The notes beneath the pieces are model-generated. The model was not told the origin of the DNA, ran no database searches, and was given only the letters and a program-made list of their open reading frames with translations. From Actinomycetes bacterium (GTDB lineage: Bacteria; Actinomycetota; Acidimicrobiia; Acidimicrobiales; Bog-793): a stretch of DNA of 39,173 nt. The stretch spans positions 1 through 39,173 of the forward strand of contig JAJZLV010000039.1 of the NCBI GenBank assembly GCA_021803215.1, given 5' to 3'. Both the position numbers and the translations under genes were made by a program. Positions 7,567 through 14,683 of this stretch are shown here, in pieces (within the stretch, counting starts at the first letter, position 1; each line of letters opens with the position of its first letter).

Positions 7567-8478
7567 TCATCGAAAAGAAGGAGATCGAAGCTGCGCGACC
7601 TGCCTGACCTTGCAGGGCCGGTCCGCGAGGTTCCAAGAGATGGCCGCGGTCGTCGACTCCAAGCTGGCGAGACTGGGCGCGGCCAGTCCTCTCCGGACGG
7701 CACGGATCGGCCGCCTCTCAGCTGGCTCCGGCGCCTGATCTGCGGCTCCGCAAAGACTGCCGACGTGAAGACGGCTCCGCCGTCGCCGACTCCGCCAGCC
7801 AGCTTGCCGGCGCGAGCGCTGCACCGCCGGCTGCCCGGCCGGGTGAGCCGGGCGGCTCGAGGAGAGGCTCGGATCCTCATCAGCCGGGCGCCTCCTTTCC
7901 CGCGGCATGTTCGAGCTGGGGCCGGGCTCTAGCCGACCTCTCATGCCGGCCGCCACCAGGAGAAGGAGCCCGAGCGCCATGACGAAGTCGCCCGGGCTTG
8001 CCACGGTGCGCAGCGGCCGGAGAGGGATCCAGTCAGAGAGGAGGCTTAGTCCGCTGCCTCCTCCGGCGAGCAGATGCTTTCCGAGGTGGCCGCGGGAGAC
8101 CCGTAGGCCGGTGAGACCCGCCGCGCGAAGGGCGATGGGAGATACGGGCATCGCTCCGTTCGCGGCCATGACCGCCAAGTTGGCCGCCCAGCCCAGCAGG
8201 AGCAAAAAGAGCGCTCCCTTCTCGGTCGGCCGGGCTGCTCGGAGGCTCCGCCACAGGAAGAGGCCAACCAGCAGCTCTGCCCCCACGACGACGGTGGCCC
8301 GGCCTGCGGCAGGCCACCGGGCGTGAAGGCTGAGCTCACCGAGGACAGCCTCGGCCCCGAGGGCCATGACGAGAGTGCTGGCGCGGGCGAGGGTGAGCTC
8401 GCCGAGACGCAGCAGGCGTCCGCCGCTCAGGTACCCGAGCGCGACGCCGCCCGCAAGAGCGATGATGAGGAGAGACAT
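7567..8478 (-). CDS. DUF5317 membrane protein with an unusual C-terminal tail
   Basis: A 303-residue protein. Residues 1-180 hold about five hydrophobic segments and the ANGAMPVSPIALRAAG motif, followed by SLLSDWIPL..PLRTVASPGDFVMALGL, which I associate with the DUF5317 family, actinobacterial/firmicute membrane proteins of unknown role. Such proteins normally end soon after the last helix. Here the frame continues for about 120 residues rich in Arg, Pro, Ser and Ala without recognisable structure. The tail could be a real disordered extension or readthrough of a frame that lost its stop. A 37-residue hydrophobic peptide is encoded 45 nt upstream on the same strand, and the twin-CBS gene follows. 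Confidence 0.75.
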   Translation of the reverse strand: MSLLIIALAGGVALGYLSGGRLLRLGELTLARASTLVMALGAEAVLGELSLHARWPAAGRATVVVGAELLVGLFLWRSLRAARPTEKGALFLLLLGWAANLAVMAANGAMPVSPIALRAAGLTGLRVSRGHLGKHLLAGGGSGLSLLSDWIPLRPLRTVASPGDFVMALGLLLLVAAGMRGRLEPGPSSNMPRERRRPADEDPSLSSSRPAHPAGQPAVQRSRRQAGWRSRRRRSRLHVGSLCGAADQAPEPAERRPIRAVRRGLAAPSLASLESTTAAISWNLADRPCKVRQVAQLRSPSFR

Positions 8479-8523
8479 TCCGGCGGCCGGGCAGGAGGAT
8501 CGAGCTCCTGCCCGGCTGTACGG

Positions 8524-8637
8524 CTACAGGTGGACGTGGATGCCGAAGCCCTGCCAGACCGGCGCCGCTCCGGCCAGCCAGCAGGCAGCCAGGGTGCCGA
8601 AGCTCGCTGCCACCTTGATCATCTGGCGTGAACGCAT
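8524..8637 (-). CDS. Small hydrophobic peptide (37 aa)
   Basis: A short gene with a strong ribosome site: GGAGG lies 8 nt upstream of the ATG at 8637. The product begins MRSRQMIKVAAS, carries one hydrophobic segment from about residue 7 to 30 (with LAACWLAGAAPVW), and ends in GFGIHVHL. The basic N-terminus and single helix suggest a membrane-inserted or exported peptide; the cleavage-like AGAAP could also make it a signal peptide with a very short product. It is the first gene of the minus-strand unit with DUF5317 and is preceded by promoter-like elements. I know of no named family. Confidence rests on the ribosome site and codon phase rather than homology. Confidence 0.6.
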   Translation of the reverse strand: MRSRQMIKVAASFGTLAACWLAGAAPVWQGFGIHVHL

Positions 8638-8695
8638 GCTGTTCCCTCCATTTCTGAGCGATCTGCCCCAGGAAACAGAGCGCGTTCGAGCCCGG

Positions 8696-8724
8696 CTGAT
8701 ACAAATTCCTCCCCTACTTGCCAA
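8696..8724 (-). promoter_or_regulatory. Candidate promoter for the small peptide / DUF5317 unit
   Basis: On the minus strand TTGGCA (8724-8719) and TATCAG (8701-8696) are separated by 17 nt, a standard housekeeping spacing. The -35 is one base from TTGACA. It overlaps the -35 of the divergent sigma-factor promoter because TTGCCAA is read in both directions. Confidence 0.5.
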
Positions 8725-8745
8725 AAGAGAGCCCGGTCGTACACT
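8718..8745 (+). promoter_or_regulatory. Candidate promoter of the sigma/CHAT operon, leaderless
   Basis: TTGCCA (8718-8723) and TACACT (8740-8745) are 16 nt apart. The GTG start codon at 8753 follows the -10 box by 7 nt, so the mRNA probably begins at the start codon. The -35 is shared, back to back, with the divergent promoter. This is the only good promoter I see ahead of a 22-gene run. Confidence 0.55.
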
Positions 8746-8752
8746 TTGCGCG

Positions 8753-9394
8753 GTGCCGGAGGGGGAAGTGGCCGCCCTGGTAAGGGCCGCCAGTCGGGGG
8801 AGCGACGAGGCCTGGAACCTGCTCTTCGCCCGCTTCGGCGACCTCGTCTGGGGCGTGGCACGGGCTCACGGCCTGTCGCACTGCGACGCCTCCGACGTTG
8901 CCCAGACGGTCTGGTTGCGCCTCTACCAGCGCCTGGGCCGGCTCACCCAGCCCGAGCGGGTAGGCGCCTGGCTCTCGACCACCACTCGCCGCGAGTGTCT
9001 GCGCCTGCTTCGTGAGCAGCAAAGACAGGTGCCTTCGGCTCTCGTCGAACAGCTGGCCCGTGAGATGGCTCCCGCGGTCGACGAGATCGAGCTCGCCGAT
9101 GACCCCCGGGCCGACTCCCGGCGCTTTTGGGCGGCCTACGCCCGGCTGCCGGCCCACTGCCAGCTGATCCTCAGGATGCTCGTCGCCGAGCCGGGCTCGA
9201 GCTACCAAGCCGTGAGCGAGGCGATGGACATGCCGCCGGGCTCGGTCGGCCCGACTCGGGCCCGCTGTCTCGAGCGGTTGCGGGCGAACCTGTTGTACCC
9301 GGACTCCTCCGACGGCGAGAATGGGGGCGAGCAGGCCACGAGGCAAAGAGCCCTTGGTTCGGGCCGACGCCGGGCGGCCGAGGAGGTGTCGTGA
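8753..9394 (+). CDS. ECF-like sigma-70 family factor (CHAT-associated)
   Basis: A 213-residue sigma factor. Region 2 is at about residues 5-85, with LLFARFGDLVWGVARAHGLSHCDASDVAQTVWLRL (region 2.1-2.3) and WLSTTTRRECLRLLR (2.4). Region 4 is at about 125-190, with LPAHCQLILRMLVAEPGSSYQAVSEAMDMPPGSVGPTRARCLERLR, a helix-turn-helix for the -35 element. Region 3 is missing, as in ECF factors. The frame is open far upstream, but GTG 8753 is where region 2 begins and fits the leaderless promoter. A roughly 20-residue polar tail follows region 4. The stop overlaps the next gene's GTG by 4 nt. There is no classical anti-sigma factor beside it; the next gene is the obvious candidate regulator. Confidence 0.88.
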   Translation: MPEGEVAALVRAASRGSDEAWNLLFARFGDLVWGVARAHGLSHCDASDVAQTVWLRLYQRLGRLTQPERVGAWLSTTTRRECLRLLREQQRQVPSALVEQLAREMAPAVDEIELADDPRADSRRFWAAYARLPAHCQLILRMLVAEPGSSYQAVSEAMDMPPGSVGPTRARCLERLRANLLYPDSSDGENGGEQATRQRALGSGRRRAAEEVS

Positions 9395-9921
9395 CGGGCG
9401 AGGCGTCTGAGCAGGACGTAGCTCCGATTATCCCCATCTCGGCTCTCACCAGAGAGGCGGCTTTTCGCCGCTTCAGCGAGATCGTCCGCCGGAGCGATCC
9501 GGTCCCGGCCGAGCTGCGCGAGGCCATCTCGAAGATCCCCGCCAGGCACCGGGCGGGCTCCACCTCCGGGGGGCGGGAGGAACGGGAGGCCGAGCTCGTA
9601 TATGACTCGGACGAGGACGGCGAGGCTCTCGTCGGGGTGCGCTCCATCTCGGGCGGCACGCGGCGGCTCAGTTTCGAGTCCGATGGCATAGCCATCGAGG
9701 TCGAGATCACCTCGGGCGGTAAGCGCTCGCTCGTCTGCCAGGTGGTCCCGGCCCAGCCGGCCGTCCTCGAGGTGCGCGCGGCGGCCGGGGTCAGCCGGCG
9801 TCTCGAGGACGTCAAGGGGACCTTCCACCTGACGGGCTTGCGGAGCGGTCCGCTCAGCCTGAGGTGCCGCCTGGAGGCGTCCGGAGCACCCGTCTTGTCC
9901 ACGACCTGGGTCCGCATCTGA
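9391..9921 (+). CDS. Small beta-rich protein between sigma factor and CHAT protease; unknown function
   Basis: A 176-residue protein starting at GTG 9391, with GAGGAGG just upstream and overlapping the sigma stop. Residues 1-55 are polar and mostly helical. From about 65 on the sequence alternates hydrophobic and polar residues as in a beta-sandwich, with RRLSFESDGIAIEVEI, then LVCQVVPAQPAVLEVRA and FHLTGLRSGPLSLRCR, ending in a TTWVRI-like strand. The second half resembles carboxypeptidase-regulatory-like or transthyretin-like folds, and I recall similar proteins beside CHAT genes in other actinobacteria, without a named function. No membrane segment or zinc motif is present, so it is not a standard anti-sigma factor. 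Being an adaptor, an inhibitor of the sigma factor or a CHAT substrate are all inferences from position. Confidence 0.75.
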   Translation: MTGEASEQDVAPIIPISALTREAAFRRFSEIVRRSDPVPAELREAISKIPARHRAGSTSGGREEREAELVYDSDEDGEALVGVRSISGGTRRLSFESDGIAIEVEITSGGKRSLVCQVVPAQPAVLEVRAAAGVSRRLEDVKGTFHLTGLRSGPLSLRCRLEASGAPVLSTTWVRI

Positions 9922-12500
9922 CCAGCCGGCCTGCCGAGGCCTCGCCCGACTCGGCTGAGCTGGCGGTCCAGCTGGCCCACTCCGATCCGCAACGCGCCCT
10001 CGGCCTGTCGCGAGCGATCGCCAAGGACAGGCGGCAGGGAGCCGAGCTCCGGGCGACGGCCTTGTGGGCGGCGGCGCTCGCCTCGATCCAGCTTGGCGCG
10101 CTGCACGAGGCTCGGACCTTTCTCGACGAAGGCCGGGCGCTCGTCGAGGCGGCCGGCCTGCACGAGCTGCGGGGCGAGATGGCAGCCACGGCCGCCAACC
10201 TTTGGTTCCACGCCCAACGGCTCGACCGGGCGTTCCTCGAGATACAAGAGGGTCTGGCGGCCGCCGAGGCGGCATCGGCTCCGCGGGCTCTGGCGGCGCT
10301 CCACGGGCAGGCCGCCTCCTTCTACTTTCGCCTCGGCCGCTACGAAGCGGGTTGGGCCGAGAGCGAGCGGGCTCTCGGGGAGCTTGCAGAGCTGCCTGCC
10401 GCCGGGGCTGCCACGTTGCGAGCGCGGATCCTCTCAAACCGCGGGCTCGCCCTTTGCTACCGGAGCATCCACGAGGAGGCCCGCCGGGACCTCGCCGAGG
10501 CGCTGGAGCTCAATCGCCAGCAGGGGGCCGCCGTGCTCGCCGCCCAGCTCCTTCACAACCTCGGCTTCGCCGCCACCCAGCGAGGGGACCTGGCCGAGGC
10601 TCTGGCCCGTTTCGAGGAAGCTCACCTCGCCTATCTAGAGCTGGGGCTGCCTGTCCACCGGCTCCTCGCCGATCGCGCCGAGCTCCTCATAAAGGCGAGG
10701 CTGGTGCCCGAGGCCCGCCAGGCGGCTACCGAGGCGGCCGAGGCATTCGAGCAGGCCGGCCTTGCCTTCGAGGCTACCGAGGCCCTTCTCACCTTCGCCG
10801 AGGCCTGTCTCGCAGACGAGGATCTCGATGCGGCCGTCATGGCGAGCGAGCAGGCCGGAGCTGCCTTCTCCCGGCAGGGACGGCCCCATCTGGCAGCCCT
10901 GGCTGTCGAGGTCTCGCGGCGGGCCTTTCGTCTCTCCTTGCCCCCCGAGGCGCTGGAGAGCCGCCTCGTCTCGGCTGCCAGCTCAGCTACCGCCCTCGAG
11001 GCCGCCGGATGGCCTTCGGCCGGTCTGCGGGCTCGAGTCGAGGCAGCCCGCCTCGCTCTTCGTCTCGGCCGCCTGGAGGAGGTGGCGTCGCTCACCGCGC
11101 AACAGGAGCGAACCGAGCCCGCCCCGGCGGAGGAGGCGCTCTGCTTGCACCGGGCGGCCCTGCGTCTCGCGGCCGGCGGAGACCGCGACGGAGCTCTTTC
11201 CAAGCTCGCTGCCGGGATGGAAGCCGCCTTTCACCAGGCCAGCGAGCTCAAGGCGCTGAGCGGCCAGCTGGGCCATGGGGCGGAGCTGGCCGAGCTGGCG
11301 GAGACCGCCTTGGGGCTGCTGCTCGAAGCGGGCGGAGAGCCGGGGGTCGTACTCGAGTGGGTCGAGTGGGCTCGGGCACTCGCCAATGCCGCTCCCGGCC
11401 GAGCCCCTCTTCTCCGCCCGGTGGGACAGCTCCTCTCGGAGCTCGGCGAGGCGACTCTCCTCGAGCTCGTCGCCCACCGAGGGCGCCTGCTGGCGCTGGC
11501 GGCCGGCGGCGCCGGGCTTCTCCTCGAAGAGATCGGTCCTCTGGCTGCGATCGAGAAAGCCTCCGCCTCGATCCATCTCGCACTCGGAGAGCTCGTCCGA
11601 CCGCCGGGCCGGCGGAGCCGGGCCGGTATGGCCGAGCTCTTCCTCCGCTCCCGGGCCGAGCTCGAGAGCCGGCTGTCCAAGCCGCTCCGTGCCCTCCTCG
11701 ATGCGGTCGAGACCGGGGGGGAGGAGCTCTTCTTGGTGCCGGCCGGCTCGTTGCACGACCTCGCCTGGGGTCTGCTGCCGGTCTTCGAGCAGAGGTCCGT
11801 CGTGCTCGGGCACGGCTGTGAGCCAGCGCGGCCCACGGGCGCTTTTGGGGAGGAGATCCTGCTCGTCGCCGGGCCCGGCCTCGAGAAGGCCGCCGACGAG
11901 GTGGCTCGCCTGGCGGCCCTCTACGGCGATGAGCCGGTCCGGCTCTTGCAGGCAGGCAGCGCCACGAGGGAGAACGTGCTCGCCGCTCTCGGCCGGGCGA
12001 AGGTGATCCATCTGGCGGTCCACGGGCGCTTCCGGGCCGACAACCCCTTCCTCTCGAGCTTCGAGCTGTCAGATGGACCGCTCTCCCTTCTGGAGATGTC
12101 CTCCACGAGGCCCGTCCCGAGACCTCTCGTGGTGGTCCTGTCGGCCTGCGACGCAGGAAGAGTGGTCTCTCATGCGTCTGAAGAGCTGGCGGGCCCGGTG
12201 CCGGGCCTGCTCGGCTTCGAGGGAGGACATGTGATCGCACCAGTGGCCCCGGTAGCCGACCGGGCGATGAGTGAGCTCTCCGGCCTGCTGCACGGCAATC
12301 TCGCCGGGGGGAGACCACCTGGTCTCGCTCTGGCCGAGAGCCGCCGGAGAAGCGCCGGCGGGCTCGAGCTGACAGAGCCTGAGCTGGTGAGCGGGTCTTC
12401 GCAGGTGGTCACCGCTCTCTCGGCCGGCGCTCTGGTCTGTCACGGCCCGTCACCCCGCTCTGGAAGTCGGGGCCAGATGTTGGGAGAATCACCTTCGTGA
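9864..12500 (+). CDS. TPR-CHAT caspase-like protease
   Basis: An 878-residue protein. Residues from about 30 to 560 are Ala/Leu/Glu-rich helical repeats of the TPR type (for example LAVQLAHSDPQRALGLSRA and RAFLEIQEGLAAAEAASAPRALA). The C-terminal 260 residues form a CHAT domain: LVPAGSLHDLAWGLLP, the catalytic His in VIHLAVHGRF (H720) and the catalytic Cys in VVVLSACDAG (C762). CHAT proteases are caspase relatives that cut specific partners when a sensor is triggered; the TPR part would sense or bind the partner. Both catalytic residues are intact. No signal peptide is seen, so it is probably cytosolic. The GTG at 9864 overlaps the previous gene by 58 nt; no better start exists before the repeats. 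The stop overlaps the moxR GTG. Confidence 0.9.
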   Translation: MPPGGVRSTRLVHDLGPHLTSRPAEASPDSAELAVQLAHSDPQRALGLSRAIAKDRRQGAELRATALWAAALASIQLGALHEARTFLDEGRALVEAAGLHELRGEMAATAANLWFHAQRLDRAFLEIQEGLAAAEAASAPRALAALHGQAASFYFRLGRYEAGWAESERALGELAELPAAGAATLRARILSNRGLALCYRSIHEEARRDLAEALELNRQQGAAVLAAQLLHNLGFAATQRGDLAEALARFEEAHLAYLELGLPVHRLLADRAELLIKARLVPEARQAATEAAEAFEQAGLAFEATEALLTFAEACLADEDLDAAVMASEQAGAAFSRQGRPHLAALAVEVSRRAFRLSLPPEALESRLVSAASSATALEAAGWPSAGLRARVEAARLALRLGRLEEVASLTAQQERTEPAPAEEALCLHRAALRLAAGGDRDGALSKLAAGMEAAFHQASELKALSGQLGHGAELAELAETALGLLLEAGGEPGVVLEWVEWARALANAAPGRAPLLRPVGQLLSELGEATLLELVAHRGRLLALAAGGAGLLLEEIGPLAAIEKASASIHLALGELVRPPGRRSRAGMAELFLRSRAELESRLSKPLRALLDAVETGGEELFLVPAGSLHDLAWGLLPVFEQRSVVLGHGCEPARPTGAFGEEILLVAGPGLEKAADEVARLAALYGDEPVRLLQAGSATRENVLAALGRAKVIHLAVHGRFRADNPFLSSFELSDGPLSLLEMSSTRPVPRPLVVVLSACDAGRVVSHASEELAGPVPGLLGFEGGHVIAPVAPVADRAMSELSGLLHGNLAGGRPPGLALAESRRRSAGGLELTEPELVSGSSQVVTALSAGALVCHGPSPRSGSRGQMLGESPS

Positions 12501-13504
12501 CGCTCCCCGAGATGTCGGAGCAGTCGGGGAGGCCCCTCGAGTGCAGTGGCGGCCGGACGGCGGCTCAGGTGTTCGAGGACGTCGTCTCGAACATCGAACA
12601 GGTGATCCGCGGCAACGCCCACTCGGTCCGCCTCGCCGTCACCTGCTTCGTCGCGGCCGGCCATCTGCTCATCGAAGACGTCCCAGGTGTCGGCAAGACC
12701 TCGCTCGGACGGGCGCTGGCGGCCTCGGTCGACTGCACCGACCGCCGCATCCAGTTCACCTCAGACCTGCTGCCTTCCGACGTCACCGGCGTCAGCATCT
12801 TCGACCGGCGGACCAGCACCTTCGAATTCCGCCCCGGGCCGATCTTCGCCAACATCGTCCTCGGCGACGAGATCAACCGGACGCCGCCGAAGACCCAGTC
12901 GGCCCTCTTGGAGGCGATGGAGGAGCGTCAGGTGACGGTGGATGGCAACACCTACGAGCTGCCCTCTCCCTTCATGGTGGTCGCCACCCAGAACCCGCAC
13001 GAGCATGACGGCACCTACCCGCTTCCGGTCAGCCAGCTCGACCGATTCCTGATGCGAATCCACCTCGGCTACCCCGACCCGGCCGATGAGATGGGCCTTC
13101 TGCTCACCCACGGGAGCGAGGAGCTGTTGAGGGAGGTCAAGCCGGTGGCGACGCCGGACGACATCACGACGATGATGCTGGCGGCGCGTCACGTCCACTG
13201 CTCCTCCTCGCTCCAGCGCTACCTGGTCGACCTCGCCAACGCCAGCCGGGTGCACCCGGCCATCTCTCTCGGCATGTCGCCCCGGGCCACCCTCGCCCTG
13301 CAGCGGGCCGCCCGGGCCTGGGCCCTCCTGCACGGCCGAGACTTCGTGCTGCCAGACGACGTGAAGGCGCTCGCCTCGAGCGTCATCGGCCACCGGATCG
13401 AGTTGCGCAGCTCACGAAGCAGCTCGCGCGAGCAGATAGCGACCGTTGTCGAGGATCTGCTCGGGAAGGTGTCGGTCATCGGTACCGCCCGGCCGGGAGC
13501 CTGA
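12497..13504 (+). CDS. MoxR-family AAA+ ATPase
   Basis: A 335-residue MoxR ATPase. The Walker A motif GVGKTS is at about residues 64-69, preceded by HLLIEDVP. The Walker B region LGDEINR (about 122-128) is followed by TPPKTQSALLEAMEERQVTVDG, a family hallmark, and ATQNPHEHDGTYPLPVSQLDRF contains sensor 1 and the arginine finger. The winged C-terminal lid contains SLGMSPRATLALQRAARAWAL. MoxR proteins act as chaperones that mature or activate partner complexes, usually with DUF58/VWA proteins, as encoded next. The GTG at 12497 overlaps the CHAT stop (GTGA); an ATG at 12512 is an alternative. The coupling to a CHAT gene is the unusual part. Confidence 0.93.
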   Translation: MTLPEMSEQSGRPLECSGGRTAAQVFEDVVSNIEQVIRGNAHSVRLAVTCFVAAGHLLIEDVPGVGKTSLGRALAASVDCTDRRIQFTSDLLPSDVTGVSIFDRRTSTFEFRPGPIFANIVLGDEINRTPPKTQSALLEAMEERQVTVDGNTYELPSPFMVVATQNPHEHDGTYPLPVSQLDRFLMRIHLGYPDPADEMGLLLTHGSEELLREVKPVATPDDITTMMLAARHVHCSSSLQRYLVDLANASRVHPAISLGMSPRATLALQRAARAWALLHGRDFVLPDDVKALASSVIGHRIELRSSRSSSREQIATVVEDLLGKVSVIGTARPGA

Positions 13505-13513
13505 GGGGCCGGG

Positions 13514-14683
13514 GTGCTCACCCGGCGAGGCAGGCTCGTCCTCGGGCTCGCCGTCGCCCTGCTCGTGGTCGGGCGGATCATCGGAGTGACAGAGCTCTTC
13601 GGCCTGGCGGCCGCCGGCGTCGCCGTCGTCCTCGTCGGTGTCGCCCGCGTGCGGGCGCCGCGGCTCCGCCTCAGCCTCTCGACCAGGGTCATGCCGGCCA
13701 CGATCTCGAAGGGCGAGCTCGCCACGTTGGAGCTCTCGGCCGAGAACACCGGGTCGGTCCCCACCTTGGCGGGCCGGCTCCGGGTCTTCCCGACCGGCCC
13801 GTCGGCCGGCCCGGTGATCGAGGTGCCCCGGCTCGTGCCAGGGGAGAGGGCGGCGGTCTCCCTCCGCCTGCCGACCGAGCGTCGGGGCCGCCACGAGGTG
13901 AGCGGCTTCGAGGCCTACCTCGACGACGGGCTCGGGCTCTGCCGTCGTCGCCTCACGAGCCTTCGCCCCACCCGCTATGGGGTGCGTCCTCTCACCGAGG
14001 CGCTGCCGGCCACGCTGCCGGCGGGCGAGGGGGGTACCGACCTCGAGACGACCCGCTCGGCGGCTGACCGGTTGGCGGGCGGCGCCTCACTCCTGCGCCC
14101 GTACATACCAGGTGACGACCTCCGCCTCGTCCACTGGAAGACGACCGCCCGGGTCGACCAGCTGATGGTCCGCGAGGGCGGCGACAGGGAGCTCGACAAC
14201 AGCTCCGGCGCTGTCGTCGTCCTCTCGGCCTACGCCCCGGCGGGGGAGGAGAGCTTCGAAGATGCCATCAAGGCGGGCGCCAGCCTGCTCATGGCAGCCG
14301 AGCGGGAGGGAAGCTTCCGCCTCGTCGTCCCCGGCCTCGTTGACACCGGCGAGGGAGGCGGTCCCCGCCACCTGGAGACGGTCTTCGAAGCCCTCACCGA
14401 CGTGCAGCCAGGCAGACCGGTGGCCTCGCTGCCGCCCCGGCCGGCCTTCGAGGGCCGGGTGGTCTTCCTCATCGCCGCCGCGGCGGCGGAGGACCTGAGC
14501 GAGCACTTCGGAACCGAGCCGGCCGAGCTCTGCCCGCCGGCGGCGGCCGTCGTCCAGATCACCTGCGGCGCCTCGCCGAGCGAGCTCGTCCCGCTCGCCC
14601 GCCGCCTCCTGGGGGTCCACCTCGAGACCGGCTGCTCGCTCGCCGCCCTCTGGGAGGCGGGAGAGAGCGCCCTCGCAGGCTGA
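13514..14683 (+). CDS. DUF58 domain protein
   Basis: A 389-residue protein beginning with two N-terminal hydrophobic segments (about 8-45), then a beta-rich middle domain, then the DUF58 core PYIPGDDLRLVHWKTTARVDQLMVRE (about 195-220). This VWA-like family regularly follows MoxR ATPases and is thought to be anchored to the inner membrane. The GTG start at 13514 has GGGG just upstream. Its stop shares one base with the ATG of the transglutaminase gene (TGATG), so the pair is translationally coupled. A role in cell-envelope or complex assembly is inferred from the conserved three-gene module, not from this sequence. Confidence 0.9.
   Translation: MLTRRGRLVLGLAVALLVVGRIIGVTELFGLAAAGVAVVLVGVARVRAPRLRLSLSTRVMPATISKGELATLELSAENTGSVPTLAGRLRVFPTGPSAGPVIEVPRLVPGERAAVSLRLPTERRGRHEVSGFEAYLDDGLGLCRRRLTSLRPTRYGVRPLTEALPATLPAGEGGTDLETTRSAADRLAGGASLLRPYIPGDDLRLVHWKTTARVDQLMVREGGDRELDNSSGAVVVLSAYAPAGEESFEDAIKAGASLLMAAEREGSFRLVVPGLVDTGEGGGPRHLETVFEALTDVQPGRPVASLPPRPAFEGRVVFLIAAAAAEDLSEHFGTEPAELCPPAAAVVQITCGASPSELVPLARRLLGVHLETGCSLAALWEAGESALAG

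Noticed and set aside
10064-11821. A 585-codon plus-strand frame inside the TPR-CHAT gene
   Set aside because: It is an out-of-frame reading of the TPR repeats, Arg/Pro/Gly-rich. The in-frame protein has the CHAT catalytic residues.
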